NCBI GenBank assembly: GCA_965243215.1
Contig: CBDEUJ010000005.1
Span: 620,001-684,000, forward strand
DNA from: JAJEFO01 sp009843725
GTDB taxonomy: Bacteria; Pseudomonadota; Alphaproteobacteria; Rhodobacterales; Rhodobacteraceae
DNA length: 64,000 nucleotides
Direction of reading: 5' to 3'
The notes under the pieces are model-generated. The model was not told the DNA's origin. It saw only the letters and a program-made list of their open reading frames with translations, and did not search any database. Shown here in pieces: positions 9,176 to 18,579 of the stretch (the stretch's first letter is position 1; every line of letters starts with the position of its first letter). The translations under genes were made by a program, and so were the position numbers.

Positions 9176-9397
9176 CTAACCACAACGCACCAGGGGCGGA
9201 AGGTCGACACCGTGGTCCACTCCGAAATGCCGGGCGAAAGCCTCGGACGGCTTTGGGCGGAGCTCGGCCTTCGCGCGCTGCTCGTGGATCAGGTGGCGGA
9301 CCAGCTCCTCCATCGATATGCAGATCTGACGGGCTTCCCGTCGGAGCCAGGACTTGTCCCCGGGATCAGTGTCGCGGACGATGATGCTTGCACTCAT
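9176..9397 (-). CDS. FitA/VapB-type antitoxin (ribbon-helix-helix)
   Basis: A 73-residue protein immediately upstream of the PIN toxin. The N-terminus (ASIIVRDTDPGDKSWLRREA) has the strand-then-helix pattern of FitA/Arc-type ribbon-helix-helix repressors, and RRHL-like EELVRHLIHEQ follows. The C-terminal part, ending LPPLVRCG, would wrap the toxin. The ATG at 9397 is chosen over the upstream in-frame start at 9451 because family members begin just before the strand. Such antitoxins normally repress their own operon, but I did not identify an operator. Confidence 0.75.
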   Translation of the reverse strand: MSASIIVRDTDPGDKSWLRREARQICISMEELVRHLIHEQRAKAELRPKPSEAFARHFGVDHGVDLPPLVRCG

Positions 9398-9512
9398 GCC
9401 GGCACCTCCTCTTCCGTCAGGCACCCATTCTGTCGACCGGCCAGCAATCAAATCATGCTATCAAATGCCGCGGGCCAAGGCCGGGTCTCGGCCGGAAGCG
9501 CTCGCGGGCCAT

Positions 9513-10415
9513 TCAGACCGTCAAGCCATCCGGTTCCGGAACGCCGTTCGAGCGACAGCATGCCGTCAACGTGTTCGCAAGCAGGCAAGCGATGGTCATC
9601 GGCCCGACGCCACCGGGTACAGGAGTGATTGCGCCGGCCACCTGCAAAGCGCGTTCGAAGTCGACGTCGCCCACAAGCCGCGTCTTGCCTTCGCCCCTTT
9701 CCGGCGCATCGACCCTGTTGATGCCCACATCGATCACCGTAGCCCCGGGCTTGATCCAGTTGCCTTGAACCATTTCAGGTCGTCCGACGGCAGCCACGAC
9801 CACGTCCGCCCGCCGCACGACTTCCGGCAGATCCCTTGTTCGCGAATGTGCGACTGTCACAGTGCAGCTGTCGCCAATCAGCAGTTGGGCCATCGGCCTG
9901 CCCACGATGTTGGACCGGCCGATTATCACCGCCTCCAGCCCTGACAGGCTTTCGTGGTGGTCCCTGAGCATCATGAGGCATCCAAGCGGCGTGCAGGGCA
10001 CCATCGATTTCCGGCCGGTGCCGAGAAGCCCCACGTTGGAAATGTGGAAGCCATCCACATCCTTTGCCGGATCGATGGCATTGACGACGAGATCCTCCTT
10101 CAGATGTTCCGGAAGCGGCAACTGCACCAAGATGCCGTGTATGGAGGAGTCGTTGTTCAATTGATCAACCAGCGCCAGCAGTTCGCGTTCTGACGTGTCC
10201 GCTGCCAGCCTGTGCTCGACGCTTTTCATTCCGGCCTCGACCGTCGCCTTGCCCTTTGAACGCACGTAAACCTGGCTTGCCGGATCCTCGCCCACCAGCA
10301 CCACTGCAAGACCGGGTACAATGCCGTGCTCGCTTGCCAGCCGTGTCACGTGGTCCTTCACGTTGCCGCGCACTGCGGCCGCGAATTCCCTGCCATCAAT
10401 TATCTTTGCGTCCAT
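9513..10415 (-). CDS. folD: Methylenetetrahydrofolate dehydrogenase / methenyl-THF cyclohydrolase
   Basis: A 300-residue bifunctional enzyme interconverting 5,10-methylene-, methenyl- and 10-formyl-tetrahydrofolate with NADP. The catalytic YVRSKGKA (Tyr and Lys) lies near residue 50, GILVQLPLPEHL near residue 95, the Rossmann motif GRSNIVGRPMAQLL near residue 165 and the signature TPVPGGVGPMT near residue 265. Length is typical. It is monocistronic here, with almost 500 bases of apparently non-coding sequence upstream. Confidence 0.95.
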   Translation of the reverse strand: MDAKIIDGREFAAAVRGNVKDHVTRLASEHGIVPGLAVVLVGEDPASQVYVRSKGKATVEAGMKSVEHRLAADTSERELLALVDQLNNDSSIHGILVQLPLPEHLKEDLVVNAIDPAKDVDGFHISNVGLLGTGRKSMVPCTPLGCLMMLRDHHESLSGLEAVIIGRSNIVGRPMAQLLIGDSCTVTVAHSRTRDLPEVVRRADVVVAAVGRPEMVQGNWIKPGATVIDVGINRVDAPERGEGKTRLVGDVDFERALQVAGAITPVPGGVGPMTIACLLANTLTACCRSNGVPEPDGLTV

Positions 10416-10904
10416 GAAAACCTCCCGACCGAGTCATGCAGTGGATTATCCGTGTATCCATTTGGCGGATGCCGGGAAACCGGCAATTCGGGCAGCGCAA
10501 GCGCCTTCATTCCGGTTCCAAGACACATGTTTCGGAAACGTGGAAACGCGCGGTTCAGCCCAACGTCAAGCATCTCTCACGCTCAACCCATGAATTCACG
10601 GACCGAAGTCCTTCAGCCGCCGTCTTGAACGAGCTGCCCGGCCCGGGATGTGCCGCGTTGATCGCCATGGCCGGAAACTGGCAGGGCCGCTTCACTCTCC
10701 GCGACATCCCGAAATTTCGAGAGCCCACAGGGTCAGTCACGCGCCATCGACCGCACGGATCCTCGGGAACTCGGACCACCTGATTCCGTCAGAAAGTGCC
10801 GGAGTCAGGAGGGCAGGAAGGATGAAAGCTCCAACGGGGCGGCAACGGCTTCCGAAAGCCGTGCACTGCCGTCGGCCCGCGGCGGCCATCACGCTGACTT
10901 CGGG
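10416..10904. other. 489-base intergenic region, no gene recognised
   Basis: Between folD and ftsH I find only short open frames with no recognisable domain, no plausible ribosome-binding site and no tRNA- or rRNA-like sequence. It must contain the folD promoter. Short GC palindromes occur (for example CCCGGCCCGGG near 10640) but none is followed by a T-run. Confidence 0.5.
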
Positions 10905-12827
10905 CTAAGCCGTCGGTTCCGGTTCAAGGTCAGGTTCCTTGCCGTCCCCAGGCCTTTTGCGTGGTCGCGTCTTCGGAATGGCCGTGACGCTCGCCGTGCC
11001 GCTCGCGTCGGTCGAATCGTCTTCATCATCGTCGGCACGCTTCAGCGGCTTGCCCTCGATCACGTTCGTGATTTCGCTGCCGGTGAGCGTTTCATATTCC
11101 AGAAGGCCCTCGGCAAGGCGCTCAAGCTCGCCCATTTTCTTGGTGAGAATGTTCCTGGCCGTTTCGTATCCTTCATCGACGAGTTCCTTAACCTTTTCGT
11201 CGATGCGCTTCTGCATTTCCTCGGAATGGGCCTGGCCGGATTGGAAAGTGCCAAGGTAGCTTTGCTGCTCGTAGGAATAGTCGACCATGCCGAGTTCGTC
11301 TGCGAAGCCGAACTGGGTCACCATGGCACGCGCAATCTTGCTTGCCTGCTGGATGTCAGATGCGGCGCCGCTGGTGATGTCGTCCTTTCCGAAAATCAGT
11401 TCCTCGGCAGCGCGGCCTCCCATGGCCATGGCTATCTTCGACTTGTACTTCCGGAACGTGACCGAGAGCTGATCCCGTTCCGGCAAGCTCAGCACCAGGC
11501 CGAGTGCCCTGCCTCGCGGGATGATGGTGGCCTTGTGTATCGGATCGTGTTGCGGAACGTTGAGACCCACAATGGCGTGCCCGGCCTCGTGATAGGCGGT
11601 CAGCTTCTTTTCTTCCTCCGTCATGACCATCGAGCGCCGTTCGGCTCCCATCATCACCTTGTCCTTGGCATTCTCGAAGTCATCCATCGTGACAAATCGC
11701 CGACCGACACGGGCCGCCATCAACGCCGCCTCGTTCACGAGATTCGCTAGATCCGCCCCGGAAAAGCCGGGTGTGCCGCGCGCGATGATGCGAAGGTCGA
11801 CGTCCGGACCCAGGGGAATCTTGCGTACATGCACGCCAAGAATCTTCTCACGGCCCTTGATGTCGGGGTTGGGCACCTGTACCTGCCGATCAAAACGGCC
11901 CGGTCGCAGGAGCGCAGGATCAAGCACGTCGGGGCGGTTAGTCGCCGCAACGATGATAATGCCCTCGTTCGCTTCGAATCCGTCCATTTCGACCAGGAGC
12001 TGGTTCAGCGTCTGCTCCCGCTCGTCATTGCCGCCGCCGTAACCAATGCCGCGGCTACGACCCACGGCGTCGATTTCGTCAATGAAGACAATGCAAGGTG
12101 CGTTTTTCTTTGCCTGCTCGAACATGTCACGGACGCGACTTGCGCCAACGCCAACGAACATCTCGACAAAGTCGGATCCGGAGATCGTGAAAAACGGCAC
12201 CCCGGCCTCACCCGCAATGGCGCGCGCCAACAGCGTCTTGCCGGTGCCCGGCGGGCCGACAAGGAGCGCGCCCTTGGGAATCTTTCCTCCAAGCCGCGAG
12301 AATTTCTGCGGATTGCGAAGAAACTCCACGATTTCCTCGAGCTCCTCCTTGGCTTCGTCGATCCCGGCCACGTCGTCGAACGTGACGCGACCGTGCTTCT
12401 CGGTCAGCAGCTTGGCGCGCGACTTCCCGAACCCCATGGCTCCGCCACGTCCGCCGCCCTGCATCCGGTTCATGAAATAGATCCAGACGCCGATCAGCAG
12501 GAGGAATGGCAGGAACGACCAGAAGATCGCCATGAAACTCGACTGCTTCTGCGGCTTGGCGTCGAAGGACACGTTGTTGCTGACCAGGAGTTCCGTGGTT
12601 TCCGCGCCTTCAGGCTGGATCGTCACGTACTCGCGGCCGTCGCCGCCGCGAAAGGTGATCTTTTCGCCGTCAATCGTCGCGGCCGTTACGCTGCCATCCG
12701 AAACCCGGTCAACGAATTCGGAATAGCTGACCGTCGTGTTGCTCAGGCTTGGCTGGCCTCCCGAAACAAGATTGAACAGCGCCAGCACAAGCAGGAACAG
12801 GACAATCCAGAAGGCGATGTTGCGCAT
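10905..12827 (-). CDS. ftsH: ATP-dependent zinc metalloprotease FtsH
   Basis: A 640-residue membrane-anchored AAA+ protease that degrades misfolded membrane proteins and selected soluble regulators. It has a TM segment at residues 4-20 (FWIVLFLLVLALF), a periplasmic loop, and a second TM near residue 100. The AAA domain shows GPPGTGKT, FIDEIDAVG and the second region of homology with NRPDVLDPALLRPGRFD. The zinc motif HEAGH lies near residue 415. The tail is acidic and basic-rich, as in alphaproteobacteria. The start is ATG 12827, preceded by GGGAG. It follows tilS in the same orientation, the usual alphaproteobacterial order. Confidence 0.96.
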   Translation of the reverse strand: MRNIAFWIVLFLLVLALFNLVSGGQPSLSNTTVSYSEFVDRVSDGSVTAATIDGEKITFRGGDGREYVTIQPEGAETTELLVSNNVSFDAKPQKQSSFMAIFWSFLPFLLLIGVWIYFMNRMQGGGRGGAMGFGKSRAKLLTEKHGRVTFDDVAGIDEAKEELEEIVEFLRNPQKFSRLGGKIPKGALLVGPPGTGKTLLARAIAGEAGVPFFTISGSDFVEMFVGVGASRVRDMFEQAKKNAPCIVFIDEIDAVGRSRGIGYGGGNDEREQTLNQLLVEMDGFEANEGIIIVAATNRPDVLDPALLRPGRFDRQVQVPNPDIKGREKILGVHVRKIPLGPDVDLRIIARGTPGFSGADLANLVNEAALMAARVGRRFVTMDDFENAKDKVMMGAERRSMVMTEEEKKLTAYHEAGHAIVGLNVPQHDPIHKATIIPRGRALGLVLSLPERDQLSVTFRKYKSKIAMAMGGRAAEELIFGKDDITSGAASDIQQASKIARAMVTQFGFADELGMVDYSYEQQSYLGTFQSGQAHSEEMQKRIDEKVKELVDEGYETARNILTKKMGELERLAEGLLEYETLTGSEITNVIEGKPLKRADDDEDDSTDASGTASVTAIPKTRPRKRPGDGKEPDLEPEPTA

Positions 12828-12917
12828 GTTGGTCAACGGAAGCTCCCTCGGGCAAGTCGTGATGGACCATTCAGATCCGTCCGGTTTCCAAGTCAAATAG
12901 CAATCAGGGCGGATTCT

Positions 12918-14204
12918 TCAACGGGATTGCAGAAATTCGTCGAATTTGCCGCGTCCCGTTGCCTTCGCGGTCCATGAGCCGGCAAGCCCTGCAACAGGTG
13001 CGGCCACAAGGGTCGCGCCTCTCCAGATCGCCGGCGACGCAAACAGGCTTTGGCGCGGCATTCCGGTTTCGCGCCACGGAGTGTCCTTGACCGCCTCGCC
13101 GAGCGCACGCACCTCGAGCTCGTCCGAATGCGGACCTTCGATGATCCAGCGGCCATCCCATGGCTGATCGGTTGGCCCGGACATGTTCTTCACCGCATTG
13201 AATTCTCGCGAGATGCGCCATGGGACCGGATCGTCGCGGCTGTCCGACCCACGCGTAATGATGCAACCCGCAAGCGTGTGCCTTCTCCCGTCCTGCAGCG
13301 CATTATCCAGTTCCAGCATCGCGTCAGATCGCGGCGGATACGCGCCGCCGCCCACCCACGTCATTGCATGGCGGCGCAGGCGGAACAGGATCTCTCGCGG
13401 AACGTGATGCCCCTGCCTGGACGCGTCGACCGCAAGGATCACGTCGCCATTCTCTTCCGAAGCAATCCGGGCGGCCTCACGGCGGACGTAGTGCTCCAGC
13501 GCTTCGCGCGCCGCACTCATGTTCCTGGCGACTTCGGACAACGTGCCGGCATCGATGTCCAGCTTCGACAGAGCCTTCAATCTGTCCCGAACCCGCACCC
13601 GCTCGAATTTCGGATCGTCGTTGGAAGGGTCCTCGATCCAGGGAATGTCCCTGCGCACAAGGTACTCCCGCCATTCCTCGCGCCCATGGTCGAGCATCGG
13701 ACGGGTCCACGTCGTCCCATGCCGCGTGAATCGGCGGTCCATCTCGGAGAGCCCGTCGACACCGGCCTTTCTCGCAAGGCGCATGAGGAATGTCTCCGCA
13801 ACATCGTCACGGGTATGGCCGAGGGCAACCTGGTCGATGCCCGAACTTCGCGCCCAGTCGCTGATGAGACGATAGCGAGCCTCGCGCGCCTCGGCCTGAA
13901 GGTTGCCGGCCCCGCGCCATTTCCATGTCAGCACCGTGTGGGGAATGCCCTTCTCGGCGCAATGGCCGGCAACGGCCGCGATCTCGCCAGACGTCTCGGG
14001 ACGAAGCCCGTGATCGACGGTCACGGCTTCCACCGGGAATCCCAGTTCGCGACCGTGCCACAGCATCACCTCAAGACAGGCCATCGAGTCACTGCCTCCG
14101 GACACGGCAACGGCCAGTCGCCGCGGCCGACCCCACGCGAAGGGCAGACCCGCCAAGTTCCTGATCAATTCGTCGAACGTGGTGGCGTCGCGAATCACGG
14201 ACAC
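12918..14204 (-). CDS. tilS: tRNA(Ile)-lysidine synthase
   Basis: A 428-residue enzyme that attaches lysine to C34 of the tRNA-Ile that reads AUA. The ATP-binding PP-loop AVSGGSDSMA lies near residue 34. VDHGLRPET, ALGHTRDDVAET and RRDIPWIEDPSNDD follow in canonical order. Translation seems to begin at a GTG (14204) lying inside the 3' end of cpoB, a 10-base overlap that indicates coupling. The C-terminal substrate-binding region is less conserved, as usual. It ends the tolQ-to-tilS run before ftsH. Confidence 0.93.
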   Translation of the reverse strand: MSVIRDATTFDELIRNLAGLPFAWGRPRRLAVAVSGGSDSMACLEVMLWHGRELGFPVEAVTVDHGLRPETSGEIAAVAGHCAEKGIPHTVLTWKWRGAGNLQAEAREARYRLISDWARSSGIDQVALGHTRDDVAETFLMRLARKAGVDGLSEMDRRFTRHGTTWTRPMLDHGREEWREYLVRRDIPWIEDPSNDDPKFERVRVRDRLKALSKLDIDAGTLSEVARNMSAAREALEHYVRREAARIASEENGDVILAVDASRQGHHVPREILFRLRRHAMTWVGGGAYPPRSDAMLELDNALQDGRRHTLAGCIITRGSDSRDDPVPWRISREFNAVKNMSGPTDQPWDGRWIIEGPHSDELEVRALGEAVKDTPWRETGMPRQSLFASPAIWRGATLVAAPVAGLAGSWTAKATGRGKFDEFLQSR

Positions 14205-15049
14205 GTCATGCCGGTCCGCGCCTCCTTCGCCTCGACGGAAGCGTCCGACTCGGGAAACCGGAGCGTGACTTCCGAGAGCGTGATGCAGGCCTCCTGCACC
14301 TGTCCCAGCACGTCGAGAGAGAGGCCGAGCTTCAGCAAGGCGACTGGTGCCGTCGGTCCGTCCGGCGTGCCCGAATAGCTCTCGAGGTAGGCACGCGCGG
14401 CTTCGGATGTCATGTCCTGTTCCGACAAGGCTTCACCACGCAGCAAATGCGCCACTCCCGTAAAGGGTCCGCCTTGATACTCCTCCGTGAAGGCGTGAAA
14501 GAGCTCGACCGCAGTCTCGAAGTCCCCACGATCGAAACTGGCCTTGGCTTGATCGAAGTCCGCCCTTTCCTCAATTGCAAGCTCGACGCCACCGGTGTCA
14601 ATCATGTCGATCGAGAATCCGCTGTCGGCTTGCGTGACGGGCGCGACCTCGGCCAGCTCGGCCTCTTCGGACAGGGATCCGCCCAACGTCGTGGTCTCGC
14701 CCAAGCTTGCGATGTCGCAATCCGCTTCCAGTTCACACAGGCGGAATTCGAGATCGCCGATCCGGTTCGTGCCGTCGGCAACGATCGACTGGACCCGGTT
14801 CGTCAGTTGCTCGGTCGTCGCCGTCAGACGCCGGACCTCCGTCTCCAGATCATCAAGGCGCTCGAGAACGTTGGTGCTTTGGAGTCGCCCTTCAGGCGCA
14901 CCCGTGGTCGAAAGCTCGCGCTTCAGCCGTTGCATCTCGACAAAGAGCACGGTCAGCTCCTGCCGAATGTCGGCAAGTGTCCGTTCCCGATCCTGCGCAA
15001 AGGCTGGCGCAGCAAGAAGCAGAACGGCAGCAAGCAACGCGCGCATCAA
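14195..15049 (-). CDS. cpoB: Cell division coordinator CpoB / Tol-Pal system protein YbgF
   Basis: A 284-residue periplasmic protein. A signal peptide (MRALLAAVLLLAAPAFAQ) precedes an N-terminal coiled coil (residues about 25-100) and C-terminal TPR repeats beginning ERADFDQAKASFDRGDFETA. CpoB coordinates peptidoglycan synthesis with outer-membrane constriction through TolA in E. coli. It sits directly downstream of pal and overlaps tilS. The start could equally be the second Met (15046). Length is normal. Confidence 0.88.
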   Translation of the reverse strand: MMRALLAAVLLLAAPAFAQDRERTLADIRQELTVLFVEMQRLKRELSTTGAPEGRLQSTNVLERLDDLETEVRRLTATTEQLTNRVQSIVADGTNRIGDLEFRLCELEADCDIASLGETTTLGGSLSEEAELAEVAPVTQADSGFSIDMIDTGGVELAIEERADFDQAKASFDRGDFETAVELFHAFTEEYQGGPFTGVAHLLRGEALSEQDMTSEAARAYLESYSGTPDGPTAPVALLKLGLSLDVLGQVQEACITLSEVTLRFPESDASVEAKEARTGMTCP

Positions 15050-15059
15050 GCGATCTCCC

Positions 15060-15563
15060 TCAGAGGCCGACTCCTATGCTCAGCACGGTCACGGCACGAC
15101 GGTTCTGCATGTAGCAGGATTCCTCCGAGCAGATCTCGATCGGGCGCTCCTTGCCGTAGCTGATGGTCCTCAGGCGCGACGGATCGATGCCCTGCGAGAT
15201 CAGGTAGTTTTGCACCGTCGATGCCCGGCGAGCGCCGAGGGCAAGGTTGTAGGCCTGGGTGCCCTGCTCGTCTGCATGGCCTTCGATGAGGGCCGTGTAT
15301 TCGGCGTTGACCGTGAGCCACTCGGCCTGGCCGTCAAGCGTGGCACGCGCCGTCGGCGTGAGCGTGGCCTGATCCACGGCAAAGAGCACGCGGTCACCGA
15401 TGGTCGAACTGAAATAGGCTGTTGATCGGGGGTCATCGACCGAGCCAGACACACCGGCTGCGCCAGTTGCGCCTGAATCGGCGGTGCCTTGGCCGAAACG
15501 ATCGGCCTGGCTGCAGGCACCGAGGACCATGAAGACGACAAGTAGAGATCTGAAGAGCGGCAT
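15060..15563 (-). CDS. pal: Peptidoglycan-associated lipoprotein Pal
   Basis: A 167-residue outer-membrane lipoprotein. The signal peptide ends in a lipobox (VLGAC, Cys17 lipidated), followed by a Gly/Ala/Ser-rich linker and an OmpA-like peptidoglycan-binding domain. That domain carries the expected EGHADEQGTQAYNLALGARR and a C-terminal SCYMQNRRAV. It is encoded between tolB and cpoB on the same strand and anchors the outer membrane to the cell wall. Confidence 0.93.
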   Translation of the reverse strand: MPLFRSLLVVFMVLGACSQADRFGQGTADSGATGAAGVSGSVDDPRSTAYFSSTIGDRVLFAVDQATLTPTARATLDGQAEWLTVNAEYTALIEGHADEQGTQAYNLALGARRASTVQNYLISQGIDPSRLRTISYGKERPIEICSEESCYMQNRRAVTVLSIGVGL

Positions 15564-15702
15564 TGGATCACCTGCGACTGCTTTCTGCTTCTTGCGTCAT
15601 ACATGACCCATCGGCAAAGGCAACGGAAACAGGGCGTTTTCCGGCGTCGTCACGGCTGTTCCGCCCCGGCGCAAACGGTCCTTGCGCAATTCGCCGTGCC
15701 AC

Positions 15703-17028
15703 TCAGGGAAGGAGCGGCGACCAGGCCGGGTCGGATGCTGCCGTCTCCGTGGGGACTCGCCTGAGATTGCGTCCGGAAATGTCCACGGAAAAAAGCGCCG
15801 GCTTGCCCTCGGCTCCTGCGCTTTCGCGCGTGAACATCAGCACGCGGCCATTCGGCGACCATGTCGGACCCTCGTCGAGGAAGGATGCCGTAAGGAGCCT
15901 TTCGGCCGAGCCGTCTGCGCGCATCACGCCGATGTGAAAACGACCTGCATTCTGCTTCGTGAACGCGATGAAGTCGCCTCTCGGCGACCAGACCGGCGTG
16001 CCGTAGCGCCCCGGCCCGAAGCTGATTCTTCGGGGCTGGCCTCCAGAGGCAGGCATCACGTAGAGTTGCTGGTTGCCGGACCTGTCGCTTTCGAAGACGA
16101 TCTGGCGTCCGTCCGGCGAAAACGACGGGGCCGTCTCGATCGACGGGGCTGACGTGAGCCGGGTGCGTCGCAGCGTCGCGACGTCAAGCGCGTAGATGTC
16201 GGTGTTTCCGCGGCGCGCCTCGGAATAGACCACGGTTCGACCGTCCGGCGCATAGCGGGGTGCGAACGTCATGGATTCGGCGTCGATGGCCAATGCCGTC
16301 TTCTCGACTCCGCCGACAGTGAGCTGATATATCTGCGGGAAGCCGGTCTCGTAGCTCGTGAACAGTATCCTGTCGCCCGTCGGCGAGAACCGGGGCGCAA
16401 GAACGATTGACGATGCATCCGTCAGGTAGCGCACGTTCTCGCCGTCAAAGTCCATGATCGCGAGTCGCTTCCGGCGGTCGTCCTTGGGACCCGTCGCTTC
16501 CACGTAGACAACCCGGCTGTCAAAATACCCGCCTTCGCCGGTGATCCGGGAGTAGACCTGGTCCGCGATCTTGTGCGCCACGCGCCGCCAGCTTCCCGCA
16601 ACCCCGGCGAACTGCAGCCCGTCGCCAAGCGGCGCTTCGGCAAAGACGTCGAAAAGGCGGAACTTGGCAAGAAGCCGCCCGTCGGACGTGAGCGTGACGG
16701 AACCAACGACCAGTGCCTCCACGTTGATCGCCTTCCAGTCCGGGTACGCCACCGGAGCGTCGAATTCTGTCACCTGGCTGACATAGGCCTGAAGCGGGAT
16801 GTCCCGGAACAAGCCTGTTCCAACGAGATCGCTTGCCACCACTGCCGTGATCCTCGTCGCGTACTCCTCGGCAGCGGCGTTTTCGGCAAGGAACGGCGAC
16901 ACCGCGATCGCCACCGGCTCGATCACGCCTTCGGTGATTTCGATCCGCAAGGGTCCGGTGCGATCCTGCGCCAGCGCCTGCGTCCCGAGCATGAAGGCAA
17001 GGGCGAGTGAAAGGAGAATCTGCGTCAT
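15703..17028 (-). CDS. tolB: Tol-Pal system beta-propeller protein TolB
   Basis: A 441-residue periplasmic protein with a signal peptide (LLSLALAFMLGTQALAQ), an N-terminal TolB domain and a C-terminal beta-propeller. The propeller repeats show WD40-like blades such as APRFSPTGDRILFTSY, APRYAPDGRTVVYSE and APSFSPDGRQIVFESD. It shuttles between TolA and Pal during constriction. Its ATG overlaps the tolA stop by four bases (17025-17028). The 139-base gap to pal contains no gene. Confidence 0.94.
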   Translation of the reverse strand: MTQILLSLALAFMLGTQALAQDRTGPLRIEITEGVIEPVAIAVSPFLAENAAAEEYATRITAVVASDLVGTGLFRDIPLQAYVSQVTEFDAPVAYPDWKAINVEALVVGSVTLTSDGRLLAKFRLFDVFAEAPLGDGLQFAGVAGSWRRVAHKIADQVYSRITGEGGYFDSRVVYVEATGPKDDRRKRLAIMDFDGENVRYLTDASSIVLAPRFSPTGDRILFTSYETGFPQIYQLTVGGVEKTALAIDAESMTFAPRYAPDGRTVVYSEARRGNTDIYALDVATLRRTRLTSAPSIETAPSFSPDGRQIVFESDRSGNQQLYVMPASGGQPRRISFGPGRYGTPVWSPRGDFIAFTKQNAGRFHIGVMRADGSAERLLTASFLDEGPTWSPNGRVLMFTRESAGAEGKPALFSVDISGRNLRRVPTETAASDPAWSPLLP

Positions 17029-18110
17029 CGGAACTGCATCCCTTCTGCATTAAAGGTTGCTTCTACTTCGCGCCACTGGTCATATTTTTCGACCGGGAGC
17101 TGGAATCCCTTCGTGCCACAGCGAATGATGGCGCGTCGAGCGGCCTGGAACGCCCGGTCTGCATCCGCCTCGCTGCCGCCACTGAAATCGACCATTCTGA
17201 TCGACCCCGTGACGGGTGCGCCGGTCCGCTGCATGTCAAAGGCCACGACAACCGTCGTCGCGAGCGCGCTGGGCGACAGGCTTCCGACATTCCAGCATTG
17301 CCCGACCGCGAGGCCGAAGGCCTCCCTTTCGCCGCGGGTCAGCGGCGGGCCGCGCGGCGCCACCTGTTGGGAATCCGCGTCCGCGTCGGCAAGTGCGGCC
17401 ACTTGCTCGGGTACGGACGGTGTGTCGTCCGGCACGTCCGGTGCGGGGCTTGGAGGGCGCGATGGCCGTGGCCGGGGCCGCATGGAACTGACGACCGCAT
17501 TGGTCTCTTCCTCTTCGGCCTCGGTGACAATGCGGTCGCTGGCCTCCTGCGGCGCCTGCGGAGCGTCTTCCTCCTTGACCAATTCCGGCGGTGCCTCGGG
17601 GTCGGGAACGGTTGCCTCGATCAGGTCTTCTCCGGATTCCGCCTCGGGCGGCGGCGCCAATTGCGGAACCGGCGCGACGCGAGCAGCTGGCGCCGCGACC
17701 TGGTCAGGCTGGGAGCTCGAGCCATCGATGTCTGATGGCGGCAGGAGCGCTGTCGGCGCATTGTCGTCGATCTCCACCCCCAGGGCGGGTTGATCGATTT
17801 CAAACGCCGGGACGTCGGGACTCTCGGGGATCGCCACCGGGCTGGGCGTGGCCAGTTCCGTCGCCGCAACCGCCATCGGGGAACTTGGAGCCTCGTCCTC
17901 CTCGGGCGCATCCACCTCGGGCACGTCGGTCTGCGTTTGCGGCGCGGCCCCAGGCGGCACCAGCGCTGCAAACTCCTGTTCGGAAAGAATTGCCACTTCA
18001 GACAAGATCACGACCTCGGATGGGCGGTCGCTGGCCAGAGGTCCGGCAAGGAACACCGCCAAGATGAATGCGATGTGGCCCGCACCTGAAATGTACCAGC
18101 TCCAGCGCAA
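17025..18110 (-). CDS. tolA: TolA, inner-membrane energy-transducing protein of Tol-Pal
   Basis: A 361-residue protein with one N-terminal membrane segment (about residues 6-25). A long low-complexity middle rich in Pro, Ala, Glu and Asp spans residues about 60-250, and a C-terminal TolA/TonB-like domain begins near residue 262 (REAFGLAVGQCWNVGSLS). In E. coli the middle is an Ala/Lys-rich helix; here it is acidic and proline-rich, as in other Rhodobacterales. Position between tolR and tolB plus topology supports the call more than sequence identity. Confidence 0.88.
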   Translation of the reverse strand: MRWSWYISGAGHIAFILAVFLAGPLASDRPSEVVILSEVAILSEQEFAALVPPGAAPQTQTDVPEVDAPEEDEAPSSPMAVAATELATPSPVAIPESPDVPAFEIDQPALGVEIDDNAPTALLPPSDIDGSSSQPDQVAAPAARVAPVPQLAPPPEAESGEDLIEATVPDPEAPPELVKEEDAPQAPQEASDRIVTEAEEEETNAVVSSMRPRPRPSRPPSPAPDVPDDTPSVPEQVAALADADADSQQVAPRGPPLTRGEREAFGLAVGQCWNVGSLSPSALATTVVVAFDMQRTGAPVTGSIRMVDFSGGSEADADRAFQAARRAIIRCGTKGFQLPVEKYDQWREVEATFNAEGMQFR

Positions 18111-18117
18111 TCGCCCC

Positions 18118-18579
18118 TCACCCGCCTCCCAGCCTCGGCCCGCCCATGTCGGTCACGAGCCCGATGTCCGTGATGCCCGCCGCATTGAGGGCGCCCATGA
18201 CCTGCACGACGCGCGCGTACGGGATCGCGCCGTCTGCCCGAATGAAGACTCGTCTCGATGCACGTTCGCTCAGGACGGCGCGGAGACGCGGCACGATCTC
18301 CTCGTCTGCCACCTCGGTCGTCTGGATCATCGTGACCCCATCCGCCGTCAGCGTGACGGTCAGCGGTTCCTCCTGCCCGCTTTCGAGCGCCTGTGCCGCG
18401 GTCCTTGGCAGCTCGACGGGAACGCCAACCGTCTGCAGCGGGGCAGCAACCATGAATATGATCAGCAGCACGAGCATCACGTCCACGAACGGCGTGACGT
18501 TGATTTCGGACATTGGCCTTGCGCGACGCCGTCGCCGCCGTTTGCCTGTCCGCTCGGTCTGAACCACTTCGACACCCAT
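18118..18579 (-). CDS. tolR: TolR, proton-channel subunit of Tol-Pal (ExbD family)
   Basis: A 153-residue inner-membrane protein. After a basic cytoplasmic N-terminus it has SEINVTPFVDVMLVLLIIF, containing the conserved ion-pathway Asp (VDVMLVLL) in the single TM helix. A periplasmic ExbD/TolR domain follows. With TolQ it converts proton motive force into TolA movement. Its start overlaps the tolQ stop by one base (TGATG), so the two are translationally coupled. Confidence 0.94.
   Translation of the reverse strand: MGVEVVQTERTGKRRRRRRARPMSEINVTPFVDVMLVLLIIFMVAAPLQTVGVPVELPRTAAQALESGQEEPLTVTLTADGVTMIQTTEVADEEIVPRLRAVLSERASRRVFIRADGAIPYARVVQVMGALNAAGITDIGLVTDMGGPRLGGG

Noticed and set aside
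10416..10904. Small RNA or tRNA gene in the folD-ftsH gap
   Set aside because: No cloverleaf, T-loop sequence or terminator was found.
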